From the NCBI RefSeq assembly GCF_024362525.1, contig NZ_CP101458.1, positions 2,666,001 to 2,730,000 on the forward strand: a DNA stretch of 64,000 bases, given 5' to 3'. The position numbers and the translations under genes are program-made. This document shows positions 41,918 through 50,093 of this stretch, one piece after another. Within the stretch, counting starts at the first letter, position 1. The number at the start of each line of letters is the position of its first letter. The DNA is from Natrononativus amylolyticus. Its GTDB lineage: Archaea; Halobacteriota; Halobacteria; Halobacteriales; Natrialbaceae. The notes under the pieces were generated by a model. The model was given only the letters and a program-made list of their open reading frames with translations, had not been told where the DNA came from and ran no database searches.

Positions 41918-42820
41918 ATGGACGGAGACGAGGATCGCCGCCGCTTCGCTCGCGCCTCGTGGGCGAACGTGATCGGGAACGCGGTGAAGATCGTCGTCGA
42001 GGGCGCGGTCGGCATCACCTTCGGTAGTGTCGCCCTGATCGCCGACGCCGCCCACTCCGTGGCCGACCTCGTCGCCAGCGTCGTCGTCCTCGTCTGGGGC
42101 CGGAGCACGTTCGACGAACCCGACGACACCCACCCCCACGGTCACGACCGGATCGAGCCGCTGACCGCCCTGTTCGTCGGCGCGGTGATCGCGCTGCTCG
42201 GACTGAACCTGCTGTACGAGTCGATCCGGGGGATCGTCTTCGGGGTCGACGTCGAACCCAGCTACCTCCTGCTCGTCGCGCTGGCGTTCGCGATCGCCAC
42301 GATGTACCTCGTCTACCGCTACACCGAGGCGGTCAACGAGGAGGTCGGCTCGACGGCGCTCGCGGCGCTCGCGAAGGACTGCCTCAACGACATCTACACC
42401 TCCTTCGCCGCGGCCGTCGGCGTCCTCGGCGTGTTGCTAGGGGTGCCCCTGCTCGATCCCGTCGCCGGCGGACTCGTCAGCATCCTCGTCATCTACCAGG
42501 GGGTCGTCATCGGCCGCGAGAACGTCGACTACCTGATCGGGGCCGCGCCCTCGAGTGAAAAACGCGAGCGGATCACGCACATTCTCCGCTCACACCCCGA
42601 CGTCGAGGGCGTCCACGACCTGGCGGTGTACTACGACGGGACGGTACTCGAGGTCGAGGTTCACGTCGAGGTCGACGGCGACATGCCGTTCCGGCAGGCT
42701 CACGACATCGAGACCGACCTCGTCGATTCGCTGCGCGACCTCGAGGACGTCGGCGACGCCCACGTCCACCTCGACCCCTCGGGGATCGGCGAGTGGAAGG
42801 ACGTCCCCGAACGGCGGTGA
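41918..42820 (+). CDS. Cation diffusion facilitator metal exporter
   Basis: A 300-residue CDF transporter with six membrane helices and a C-terminal cytoplasmic ferredoxin-like domain (about 205-290). Metal-site residues: helix 2 'IADAAHSVADLVAS' (His-x3-Asp) and helix 5 'AKDCLNDIYTSFA' (Asp-x3-Asp); the loop after helix 2 holds a His cluster (HPHGHDR). This mix leaves zinc, iron or manganese possible. An inverted repeat right before the start suggests metal-dependent repression. It is divergent from the fluoride channel genes. Confidence 0.88.
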   Translation: MDGDEDRRRFARASWANVIGNAVKIVVEGAVGITFGSVALIADAAHSVADLVASVVVLVWGRSTFDEPDDTHPHGHDRIEPLTALFVGAVIALLGLNLLYESIRGIVFGVDVEPSYLLLVALAFAIATMYLVYRYTEAVNEEVGSTALAALAKDCLNDIYTSFAAAVGVLGVLLGVPLLDPVAGGLVSILVIYQGVVIGRENVDYLIGAAPSSEKRERITHILRSHPDVEGVHDLAVYYDGTVLEVEVHVEVDGDMPFRQAHDIETDLVDSLRDLEDVGDAHVHLDPSGIGEWKDVPERR

Positions 42821-42852
42821 GCCTTTTGACCCTCGCCGGCGTCGGATTCGGT

Positions 42853-43254
42853 ATGCACCGACTCCTCACGCTGCTCGCCGTCCTCGAGTTCCTGTTCCCG
42901 AGACGAATCATCGCCGCCGGCGAACGCCTCGCCTTCGAGACCCCCGGTGCGGGCGAACTGCGGGCGACGACGGTTCCGCTGGCCCGTCTCGAGGGACTGG
43001 CCGCCGTCGCGCTCGTCCGCCGCGGTCGCCGGTCGCCGACGCTCGAGAAACTCGTCGGTCTCCTCGGCATCGCGGCCCTCCTCGCGCCGCGTCGGTTCCT
43101 GCGCGGGGCGCTCTGGCTCGCCTATCGAAACCCCGATCGGGTCGCCGTGAAGCCCTGGGTCCGGCCGTTCACCCGCCTGCTGGGGCTGTGTTACGTGGGA
43201 ATCGGCGTCGCGGCGGTCGGGCGCGAGCGGGCGTCGACTCGACGGACGGAGTGA
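42853..43254 (+). CDS. Small membrane protein of unknown function
   Basis: A 133-residue protein starting MHRLLTLLAVLEFLFPRRII, with hydrophobic stretches near residues 2-18, 45-60, 70-88 and 108-122, and many Arg residues between. I do not recognise a family. It starts 33 bases after the CDF gene in the same direction and may be co-transcribed. A frame extension upstream overlaps the CDF gene and is less likely. Confidence 0.6.
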   Translation: MHRLLTLLAVLEFLFPRRIIAAGERLAFETPGAGELRATTVPLARLEGLAAVALVRRGRRSPTLEKLVGLLGIAALLAPRRFLRGALWLAYRNPDRVAVKPWVRPFTRLLGLCYVGIGVAAVGRERASTRRTE

Positions 43255-43273
43255 GAAACCGACTGCGCCGACG

Positions 43274-43933
43274 TCAGTCCAGCTCGGCGGGCTCGGGGTC
43301 GGAAACCGCGGTGAGCTCGGCGTTCGCCAGCGTCCCGTAGGCCCGCCGGAGCCGCTCGGAGAGCGCCTGGTGGGAGATGTCGAGCTCGGTCGCGAGGTTC
43401 TGCATCGAGATCCGACGCGGAATCTCGAAGTAGCCGTGCTCGACGGCCGCCGTCAGCGCCTCGTACTGTTCGGGGGTGAGTCCGATCTCGAGCGACGACT
43501 CCTCGGTCAGGTCGTAGATCCGGCCGACGTCGACCGCGGCGTCCGTCTCCCGGAGCTCCTCGTAGGTCAGACGCAGGTAGTCGCGGTCGGGATAGCGCAC
43601 GCGCAACACCCAGCCGTCGGCTCGCCCCTTCGCGCTGAGCAGGGTTCCGCGGTGGGAGAGAAAGAGCTCCCCGAGTGTCCAGAACTCGTCACCGAACTCG
43701 ATCTCGTACAGCCACCGGCCGTCGTCGCCGGTGAGCGGTTCGAACCGGTCGACCGACGGATCCGCCTCGAGTGCGGCGTCGACGGTGTCGCGCTCGGTGT
43801 CTCTGAACCAGACGGCGGGGTGCTCCGATTCGACGACGCGTTCGAACTCGCAGTCGATCGACGGATGCTGCGTGAGCGTCGATCCGAGGGCCGTGCCAGC
43901 CGTTCCCAGGCGAAACTCTGCGATGGTTGCCAT
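43274..43933 (-). CDS. HTH_10 (bacterio-opsin activator-like) transcription regulator
   Basis: A 219-residue regulator. Residues about 1-155 form the N-terminal domain typical of short Bat-like proteins, and 'LTPEQYEALTAAVEHGYFEIPRRISMQNLATELDISHQALSERLRRA' (about 160-205, shown only in parts) is the HTH_10 DNA-binding domain. Many haloarchaea have dozens of these paralogs. Divergent from the metallo-hydrolase gene at 44069, which it may control. Confidence 0.88.
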   Translation of the reverse strand: MATIAEFRLGTAGTALGSTLTQHPSIDCEFERVVESEHPAVWFRDTERDTVDAALEADPSVDRFEPLTGDDGRWLYEIEFGDEFWTLGELFLSHRGTLLSAKGRADGWVLRVRYPDRDYLRLTYEELRETDAAVDVGRIYDLTEESSLEIGLTPEQYEALTAAVEHGYFEIPRRISMQNLATELDISHQALSERLRRAYGTLANAELTAVSDPEPAELD

Positions 43934-44037
43934 GATACCCGGGGTACGCGTCCAGCGAGCATAACCGCTACTGCGAAGAACGCGCGAGTCCGACGCCGGT
44001 CACGAACCGCCCGGCCGGCGCTCGAGAGCGAGCCCAG

Positions 44038-44045
44038 CCTTTATC
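44038..44045 (+). promoter_or_regulatory. TATA box of the metallo-hydrolase gene
   Basis: CCTTTATC lies 24-31 bases before the ATG at 44069 and fits a leaderless transcript. Confidence 0.45.
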
Positions 44046-44068
44046 GGCTCCCCCGACGCCGTGTGCGT

Positions 44069-44992
44069 ATGGACATCGGAGACGTTCAGGAAGTTACGGC
44101 GGGCGACTGTTCGGACCTCTACTACGTCGATACGGGAATGTACGAGACGGCCGAATACGGCGCGGTCTACGTGCTCGACGACGACCGCCCCGCCGTCGTC
44201 GATACCGGGATCGGCACCAACTACGAACGGATCCTCGATGCCCTCGAGACGGTCGGTATCGACCGGGAAGAGCTCGAAGTGATCGCCGTCACGCACGTCC
44301 ACCTGGATCACGCCGGCGGCGCGGGCTACCTGGCCGATGCGTGCCCGAACGCCGACGTCTACGTGCCGTCGGTCGGCGCCTCCCACCTCGTCGATCCCAC
44401 CCGGCTCGTGGAGGGGACGAAGGCCGCCGTCGGTGACCAGTGGGAGTTCTACGCCGAGCCGAAGCCGGTCCCCGAAGACCGGCTCGTCGAGATCGAGGGC
44501 GGCGACGCCATCGACCTCGGAACCCACGAGCTCCGGGTCCACGAGGCACCCGGCCACGCCCCCCACCAGGTCGTCTTCTCCGACCCCGCAAACGACGCGG
44601 TGTTCACCGCCGACGCCGCCGGCATCTGGGTCCCCAGTCTCGAGCGGATCAGGGAGACCTCCCCGCCCTCACAGTTCGACCTGGATGGCTGTCTCGCCGA
44701 CCTCGAGACGATCGCCGAGATCGACCCCGACGTGCTGTGTTACCCCCATTTCGGCCCGCGTGAGGTCGGCGACGACCTCGAGAGCGTCCTCGAGGAGTAC
44801 GAGCGCGTGCTCACGCGGTGGGTCGGCGAGGTCGAAGCCGCCCGCGAGGAACTCGCGGACGACGACGCCGTGATCGAGGCGCTCTCGCGCGAGACGGACG
44901 TCGACGCGGTCTGGGGCGAGCGCAAGGCCCGTGCCGAGACGGCGATGAACGTCCGCGGGGTCCTCGGCTACCTCGACTACCGGGACCGCTGA
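44069..44992 (+). CDS. Metallo-beta-lactamase-fold hydrolase
   Basis: A 307-residue protein with the metallo-beta-lactamase core: 'AVVDTGIGTNYERILDAL', metal motif THVHLDHAGG (about residues 76-85), 'HEAPGHAPHQVVF' and 'AVFTADAAGIW', plus the final His in CYPHFGP. The C-terminal part is helical and long. Proteins of this size and with 'TGIGTNY' often act on thioesters or lactones; the substrate is open. Divergent from the HTH_10 regulator. Confidence 0.85.
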   Translation: MDIGDVQEVTAGDCSDLYYVDTGMYETAEYGAVYVLDDDRPAVVDTGIGTNYERILDALETVGIDREELEVIAVTHVHLDHAGGAGYLADACPNADVYVPSVGASHLVDPTRLVEGTKAAVGDQWEFYAEPKPVPEDRLVEIEGGDAIDLGTHELRVHEAPGHAPHQVVFSDPANDAVFTADAAGIWVPSLERIRETSPPSQFDLDGCLADLETIAEIDPDVLCYPHFGPREVGDDLESVLEEYERVLTRWVGEVEAAREELADDDAVIEALSRETDVDAVWGERKARAETAMNVRGVLGYLDYRDR

Positions 44993-45035
44993 CCGCTCGC
45001 GGCGGTGTAACGATTTTGCCGGTGGGTGGTGTGGG

Positions 45036-45821
45036 ATGGCTATGCCCGAACTACTCTCCGACAGGACAGCGGTCGTCACCGGCGCGGCCAGCGGAATCGG
45101 TCGCGAGATCGCCCACACCTACGCCCGCCACGGCGCGAGCGTCGTCGTCGCCGACGTCCAGGAGGCCCCGCGGGAGGAGGGGACGCCGACCCACGAGTGG
45201 ATCGCCGACGAAACCGGCGCCGACACGCGGTTCGTCGAGTGCGACGTGACCGACCGGGCGGATCTCGAGGCCTCGGTCGACGCCGCCGACGAGTTCGGCG
45301 GACTGGACGTGATGGTGAACAACGCGGGGATCGTCGGCCCCGTCGCCCCGATCCAGGAGATAGACCGCGAGGAGTACGACCGGCTCCGGTCGATCAACCT
45401 TGACGGCGTGTATTTCGGCTGCCAGGTCGCCGCCGACCGGCTGCTCGAGCGCGGAGAAGGCGGTAGCATCATCAACATGTCGAGCGCCGCCGGGATGGTC
45501 GGCTACCCGAACATCTCGCCGTACAACGTCGCGAAGGGGGGCGTTCGCCTGCTCACTTACGGACTGGCGGCCGAACTCGGCCCGCACGGTGTTCGGGTGA
45601 ACGCGATCCACCCGGGGGTCATCGAGACCGAGATGACCCGCAGCGACTTCCCGATCGTCGGCACCGAGGAGGGCGAGGAGACGATGGAGACGATCCCGTT
45701 GCGGCGCTTCGGGACCCCCGAAGACGTCGCCAGCGTCGCGACGTTCCTCGCGAGCGACCTCGCGAGCTACGTCACCGCGGAGTCGATCGTCGTCGACGGC
45801 GGTCAGCTCAACACGGCCTGA
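45036..45821 (+). CDS. Short-chain dehydrogenase/reductase
   Basis: A 261-residue classical SDR. Cofactor motif TGAASGIGRE (about residues 15-24), 'CDVTDRADLE', NNAG (NNAGIVGPVAP), catalytic Ser in NMSSAAGMVG and the YxxxK pair YNVAKGG, and the C-terminal 'SIVVDGGQLNTA'. An Asp at the end of the second strand (VVVAD) suggests NAD. It might act as a 3-oxoacyl or alcohol dehydrogenase; with the acyl-CoA synthetases 114 bases downstream it could act in fatty acid metabolism. A second ATG at 45042 is possible. Confidence 0.9.
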   Translation: MAMPELLSDRTAVVTGAASGIGREIAHTYARHGASVVVADVQEAPREEGTPTHEWIADETGADTRFVECDVTDRADLEASVDAADEFGGLDVMVNNAGIVGPVAPIQEIDREEYDRLRSINLDGVYFGCQVAADRLLERGEGGSIINMSSAAGMVGYPNISPYNVAKGGVRLLTYGLAAELGPHGVRVNAIHPGVIETEMTRSDFPIVGTEEGEETMETIPLRRFGTPEDVASVATFLASDLASYVTAESIVVDGGQLNTA

Positions 45822-45902
45822 TACGGACGCTTGCTTCCGCTGGTCCAACGTCGCACGGCTCCGCCGAATAAACCTCGACTCGTGGACGAGGAGTTCCCGC
45901 CG

Positions 45903-45908
45903 TTTTAT
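45903..45908 (+). promoter_or_regulatory. TATA box of the first acyl-CoA synthetase gene
   Basis: TTTTAT is 27-32 bases before the ATG at 45935. Confidence 0.4.
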
Positions 45909-45934
45909 CGCACGGGAGGTGCTGTCACGCGAGT

Positions 45935-47917
45935 ATGAACTGGCGGGACGCCGAACGGGAGTACACGGACGCGGTGATCGGGGAGACGACGCTGGGACGG
46001 CTGTTCGAGGACGCGGCGGAACGCAACGCGAACAGACCGGCCCAGCGGTACAAAGGCGGCGTCTACGACCGGTCGCTCGCCGACGCGGCGCTTCCCGCCG
46101 CCGCGCCGGGTTCGTTTCGGGCGATCTCCTACGCGGAGATGCGCGGGATCGTTCGCACCCTCTCGGCGGGCTTTCGCGACCTCGGCGTCGAGGTCGGCGA
46201 CCGCGTCGCCATCTTCGCCGACACCCGCGTGGAGTGGGCGCAGTCCGATTTCGCGCTGCTCGCCGCGGGCGCGGTCGTCACCACCGTCTACGAGAGTTCC
46301 TCGCCCGAGCAGGTCCGCTACCTGCTCTCCGATCCCGGCGCAACCGGCGTCGTCGTCGAGAACGCCGCCCTCGCCGACCGGGTGCTCGAGACCGCGGACG
46401 ACCTCGAGCTGGAGTTCGTCGTCTCGATGGATCGGCTCGGCGGCGAGTACGACGACCGCGAGGGCGTCTACGAGCTCGCGGACGTCTACGCCCGCGGAGA
46501 GGAGGCGTTCGACCTCGAGGCCTACCAGGAGCGCGTCGACGCGCCCGCGATGGACGATCTGGCGAGTCTGATCTACACGAGCGGCACTACGGGCCAGCCC
46601 AAGGGCGTCGAGCTCACCCACCGCAACTTCCGGTCGAACGTCAACGGCATTCGAAAGCGATTCGGCCCGCGCCCCGACAAACCCGACGACGTCCCCGCGA
46701 TCGACGAGTCGACTCAGACGGTGTCGTTCCTGCCGCTGGCACACGTCTTCGAGCGCACCGCCGGTCACTTCCTGATGTTCGCCTCCGGCGCCTGCGTCGC
46801 CTACGCCGAGAGTTCGGACACGCTGAAGGACGACTTCGGCGCGGTCGGCCCCACGGCCGCGACGAGCGTCCCGCGGGTGTACGAGAAGATTTACGACGCG
46901 ATCCGCGAGGGGGCGAGCGAGTCGTCGGTCAAAGAGCGCATCTTCGAGTGGGCCGTCGAGGTCGGCCGGGCCTACCAGGCGGCCGACGAGCCGGGGCCGG
47001 TACTCTCGGGCAAACGCGCCGTCGCGGACACGCTCGTCTTCTCGCAGGTCGAAGAGGCGCTCGGCGGCAACGTCGAGATGCTGATCAGCGGCGGCGGCAG
47101 CCTCTCGCCCGAACTCTGTACCCTCTATCACGGGATGGGGCTCCCGATCTTCGAGGGGTACGGCCTCACCGAAACCGCCCCGGTCGTCGCCGTCAACCCG
47201 CCCGAGGAGCCGAAGATCGGCACCATCGGCCCCGCGCTCGTCGACGTCGAACTCGAGGTCGACGAGTCGGTCGTCGACCAGTCGGTGTTCGAGGACGATC
47301 CGGGCCGGGTCGGCGAACTGCTCGTCAGCGGGCCGAACGTGACGAGCGGTTACTGGAATCGGCCGGAGGCGACCGAGCAGGCGTTCACCGGGAACGTTCC
47401 GGGCCGCGAGGAGGAGTCGGCCGACGGCGAGCGCTGGTTCCGAACCGGCGATATCGTCCACCTCCGGCCCGACGGCTACGTCGAGTTCCGCGAGCGCGCG
47501 AAACAGATCCTCGTGCTCTCGACGGGCAAGAACGTCGCGCCCGCCCCACTCGAGGACGCCTTCGCCGCGAGCGAGGTCGTCGAGCAGTGTATGGTCGTTG
47601 GCGACGGCGAGAAGTTCGTCGGCGCACTGATCGTCCCGAACTTCGAGGGCGTCCGGGCGTGGGCCGCCGAGGAGGGGATCGACCTCCCGGACGACGAGCG
47701 GGACCTCTGTGCCGACGAGCGCGTCCGGTCGTACGTGGGCAGGGAGGTCGAGCGGGTCAACGAGGGCTTCGAGCGCCACGAGCGGATCAAGGAGTTCCGG
47801 CTCGTCCACGAGGAGTTCACCGAGGAGAACGAGATGCTCACCCCCACGATGAAGAAGAAGCGCCGCGTGATCCGCCGGTCGTTCGACGAGCGCGTCGCGG
47901 ACATCTACGCCGACTGA
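45935..47917 (+). CDS. Long-chain acyl-CoA synthetase, copy 1
   Basis: A 660-residue AMP-forming ligase that activates fatty acids to acyl-CoA. Motifs: P-loop 'LIYTSGTTGQPKGVELTHRN', 'TETAPVVA' in the GYGLTET motif, 'WFRTGDIV' with the catalytic hinge, and 'KQILVLSTGKNVAPAPLE' near the C-terminal domain. It starts MNWRDAEREYTDAV. It is the first of two tandem copies with long stretches of identical DNA (see the second copy), and belongs to the FadD/AACS15 group. No signal peptide; cytoplasmic. Confidence 0.93.
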   Translation: MNWRDAEREYTDAVIGETTLGRLFEDAAERNANRPAQRYKGGVYDRSLADAALPAAAPGSFRAISYAEMRGIVRTLSAGFRDLGVEVGDRVAIFADTRVEWAQSDFALLAAGAVVTTVYESSSPEQVRYLLSDPGATGVVVENAALADRVLETADDLELEFVVSMDRLGGEYDDREGVYELADVYARGEEAFDLEAYQERVDAPAMDDLASLIYTSGTTGQPKGVELTHRNFRSNVNGIRKRFGPRPDKPDDVPAIDESTQTVSFLPLAHVFERTAGHFLMFASGACVAYAESSDTLKDDFGAVGPTAATSVPRVYEKIYDAIREGASESSVKERIFEWAVEVGRAYQAADEPGPVLSGKRAVADTLVFSQVEEALGGNVEMLISGGGSLSPELCTLYHGMGLPIFEGYGLTETAPVVAVNPPEEPKIGTIGPALVDVELEVDESVVDQSVFEDDPGRVGELLVSGPNVTSGYWNRPEATEQAFTGNVPGREEESADGERWFRTGDIVHLRPDGYVEFRERAKQILVLSTGKNVAPAPLEDAFAASEVVEQCMVVGDGEKFVGALIVPNFEGVRAWAAEEGIDLPDDERDLCADERVRSYVGREVERVNEGFERHERIKEFRLVHEEFTEENEMLTPTMKKKRRVIRRSFDERVADIYAD

Positions 47918-48052
47918 GCGGACCGCCGCCGCTCGAGCGAGGAAACGCGAGCCGAACGCCGTTGACGTCGTCCCGATACCCGCCGGCGCTCCGATTCGGC
48001 GTCGAATGAGCCGAATCATTGATGATAGACAACGACCTTGGTACGACAAGCC

Positions 48053-50014
48053 ATGGACTGGAGGGACGCAGAGCGGGAGTTCGATAGCGACGTACTCGAG
48101 ACCGATACGCTCGCGCAAATGTTCGAGAAGGCGGTCGACCGCAACGCCGACCGGCCGGCCCAGCGGTACAAAGGCGGGATCTACGACCGGTCGCTCGCCG
48201 GGGTGGCGTTCGAGTCGGCTCCAGACGGCGAGTTTGCACCGCTGTCCTACGCGGAGATGCGCGAGATCGTTCGCCACCTCGCCACCGGCTTCCGCGACCT
48301 CGGCGTCGAGGTCGGCGACCGCGTCGCCATCTTCGCCGACACCCGCGTGGAGTGGGCGCAGTCCGATTTCGCGCTGCTCGCCGCGGGCGCGGTCGTGACG
48401 ACGATCTACCGAAACTCCTCGACCAGGCAGGTCCGGTACCTGCTCTCCGATCCCGGCGCAACCGGCGTCGTCGTCGAGAACGCCGCCCTCGCCGACCGGG
48501 TGCTCGAGGCCGCGGACGACCTCGAGTTCGTCGTCTCGATCGACGAACTCGGCGGGGCCCACGCCGACGACGACCGGGTTCACACGCTCGCGGACGTTTA
48601 CGAGCGGGGACGAGAGACGTTCGACGAGGACCGGTATCGGGAGTGGCTCGAGGAGCGGACCCCGGACGACCTGGCGAGTCTGATCTACACGAGCGGCACC
48701 ACGGGCCAACCCAAGGGCGTCGAACTCACCCACCGCAACTTCCGGGTGAACGTCAACCAGGTGTACCGCCGGTACGGGCCCCGGCCCGACAAACCGGACG
48801 ACATGCCGGCGATCGACGAGTCGACTCAGACGGTGTCGTTCCTGCCGCTGGCGCACGTCTTCGAGCGCACCGCCGGCCACTTCCTGATGTTCGCCTCCGG
48901 CGCCTGCGTCGCCTACGCCGAGAGTTCGGACACCCTCAAAGAGGACTTCCAGCTCGTCGGTCCCACGACGGCGACGAGCGTCCCGCGGGTGTACGAGAAG
49001 ATCTACGACGCGATCCGCGAGCAGGCGAGCGAGTCGTCGGTCAAAGAGCGCATCTTCGAGTGGGCCACCGAGGTGAGCCGGGAGTACTACCGCGCGGACA
49101 GTCCCGGGAGAACCCTCGAGACGAAGATGCGGATCGCCGACAAACTCGTCTTCTCGCAGGTCAAGGAGGCGCTGGGCGGAAACGTCGAGTTCCTCGTCAG
49201 CGGCGGCGGCACGCTCTCGGCCGACCTCTGTACGCTGTATCACGGGATGGGGCTCCCGATCCTCGAGGGATACGGCCTCACGGAGACGTCGCCGGTCGTC
49301 ACGACGAACCCGCCCGAGGAGCCCAAGATCGGCACCATCGGTCTGCCGGTGCCGGACTGTGAGGTGAAAGTCGATCCGAGCGTGGGCGGGGACGCCGCCG
49401 CCGACGCCGACGGCGAAACCGGCGAACTGCTCGTCAGCGGGCCGAACGTGGCCCGGGGCTACTGGAACAAACCCGGGAAGACCGCCGAGGCGTTCTTCGA
49501 GGAAGACGGCGAGCGCTGGTTCCGAACCGGCGACATCGTCACCATCCGCCCGGACGACTACATCGAGTTCCGCGAGCGCGCGAAACAGATTCTCGTGCTC
49601 TCGACGGGCAAGAACGTCGCGCCCGCCCCCCTCGAGGACGCCTTCGCCGACAGCCAGGTCGTCGAGCAGTGTATGGTGATCGGCGACGGCGAGAAGTTCG
49701 TCGGCGCGTTACTCGTTCCGAACTTCGAGTACCTCAGAGACGCCGTCGACGCGGCCGACGACGAGCCGCTCGTCGAGCACCCGGAGGTCGAGGCGTTGGT
49801 CCAGGCGGAGGTCGACGCCGTCAACGAGGACTTCGAGTCCTACGAGCGGATCAAGCAGTTCCAGCTCGTCCCCGAGGAGTTCACCGAGGAGAACGAGATG
49901 CTCACCCCCACGATGAAGAAGAAGCGCCGGGTGATCCTCGAGAAGTTCGCCGAGGAGGTCGCGGACATCTACGACGAGCCGACCGGCGGCGAGCCCGCGG
50001 AGGCGACGGGCTGA
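48053..50014 (+). CDS. Long-chain acyl-CoA synthetase, copy 2
   Basis: A 653-residue paralog of the preceding gene, 135 bases further on, in the same direction. All ligase motifs are kept ('LIYTSGTTGQPKGVELTHRN', 'GYGLTETSPVV', 'WFRTGDIVT', 'KNVAPAPLE'). Differences concentrate in the N-terminus (MDWRDAEREFDSDVLETDTL) and the region before the C-terminal domain, where substrate length may be set. A 104-base block (48293-48396) is identical, third codon positions included, to 46175-46278 of copy 1, which points to gene conversion. ATG 48053 matches the first copy's start. Confidence 0.93.
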   Translation: MDWRDAEREFDSDVLETDTLAQMFEKAVDRNADRPAQRYKGGIYDRSLAGVAFESAPDGEFAPLSYAEMREIVRHLATGFRDLGVEVGDRVAIFADTRVEWAQSDFALLAAGAVVTTIYRNSSTRQVRYLLSDPGATGVVVENAALADRVLEAADDLEFVVSIDELGGAHADDDRVHTLADVYERGRETFDEDRYREWLEERTPDDLASLIYTSGTTGQPKGVELTHRNFRVNVNQVYRRYGPRPDKPDDMPAIDESTQTVSFLPLAHVFERTAGHFLMFASGACVAYAESSDTLKEDFQLVGPTTATSVPRVYEKIYDAIREQASESSVKERIFEWATEVSREYYRADSPGRTLETKMRIADKLVFSQVKEALGGNVEFLVSGGGTLSADLCTLYHGMGLPILEGYGLTETSPVVTTNPPEEPKIGTIGLPVPDCEVKVDPSVGGDAAADADGETGELLVSGPNVARGYWNKPGKTAEAFFEEDGERWFRTGDIVTIRPDDYIEFRERAKQILVLSTGKNVAPAPLEDAFADSQVVEQCMVIGDGEKFVGALLVPNFEYLRDAVDAADDEPLVEHPEVEALVQAEVDAVNEDFESYERIKQFQLVPEEFTEENEMLTPTMKKKRRVILEKFAEEVADIYDEPTGGEPAEATG

Positions 50015-50061
50015 GTCGGCGCCGGGGTGGCGAGTCGGCGCCGCGAACCGCGCCAGCGGGC

Positions 50062-50070
50062 AGTATAAGT
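50062..50070 (+). promoter_or_regulatory. TATA box of the asparagine-synthetase-like gene
   Basis: AGTATAAGT lies 24-32 bases before the ATG at 50094, a good leaderless promoter. Confidence 0.5.
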
Positions 50071-50093
50071 GTCCCCTCGAGCCACGGGTAGAT

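Noticed and set aside
45905-49243. Minus-strand open frame of 1112 codons
   Set aside because: It mirrors both acyl-CoA synthetase genes; its apparent internal repeats only reflect the tandem duplication.
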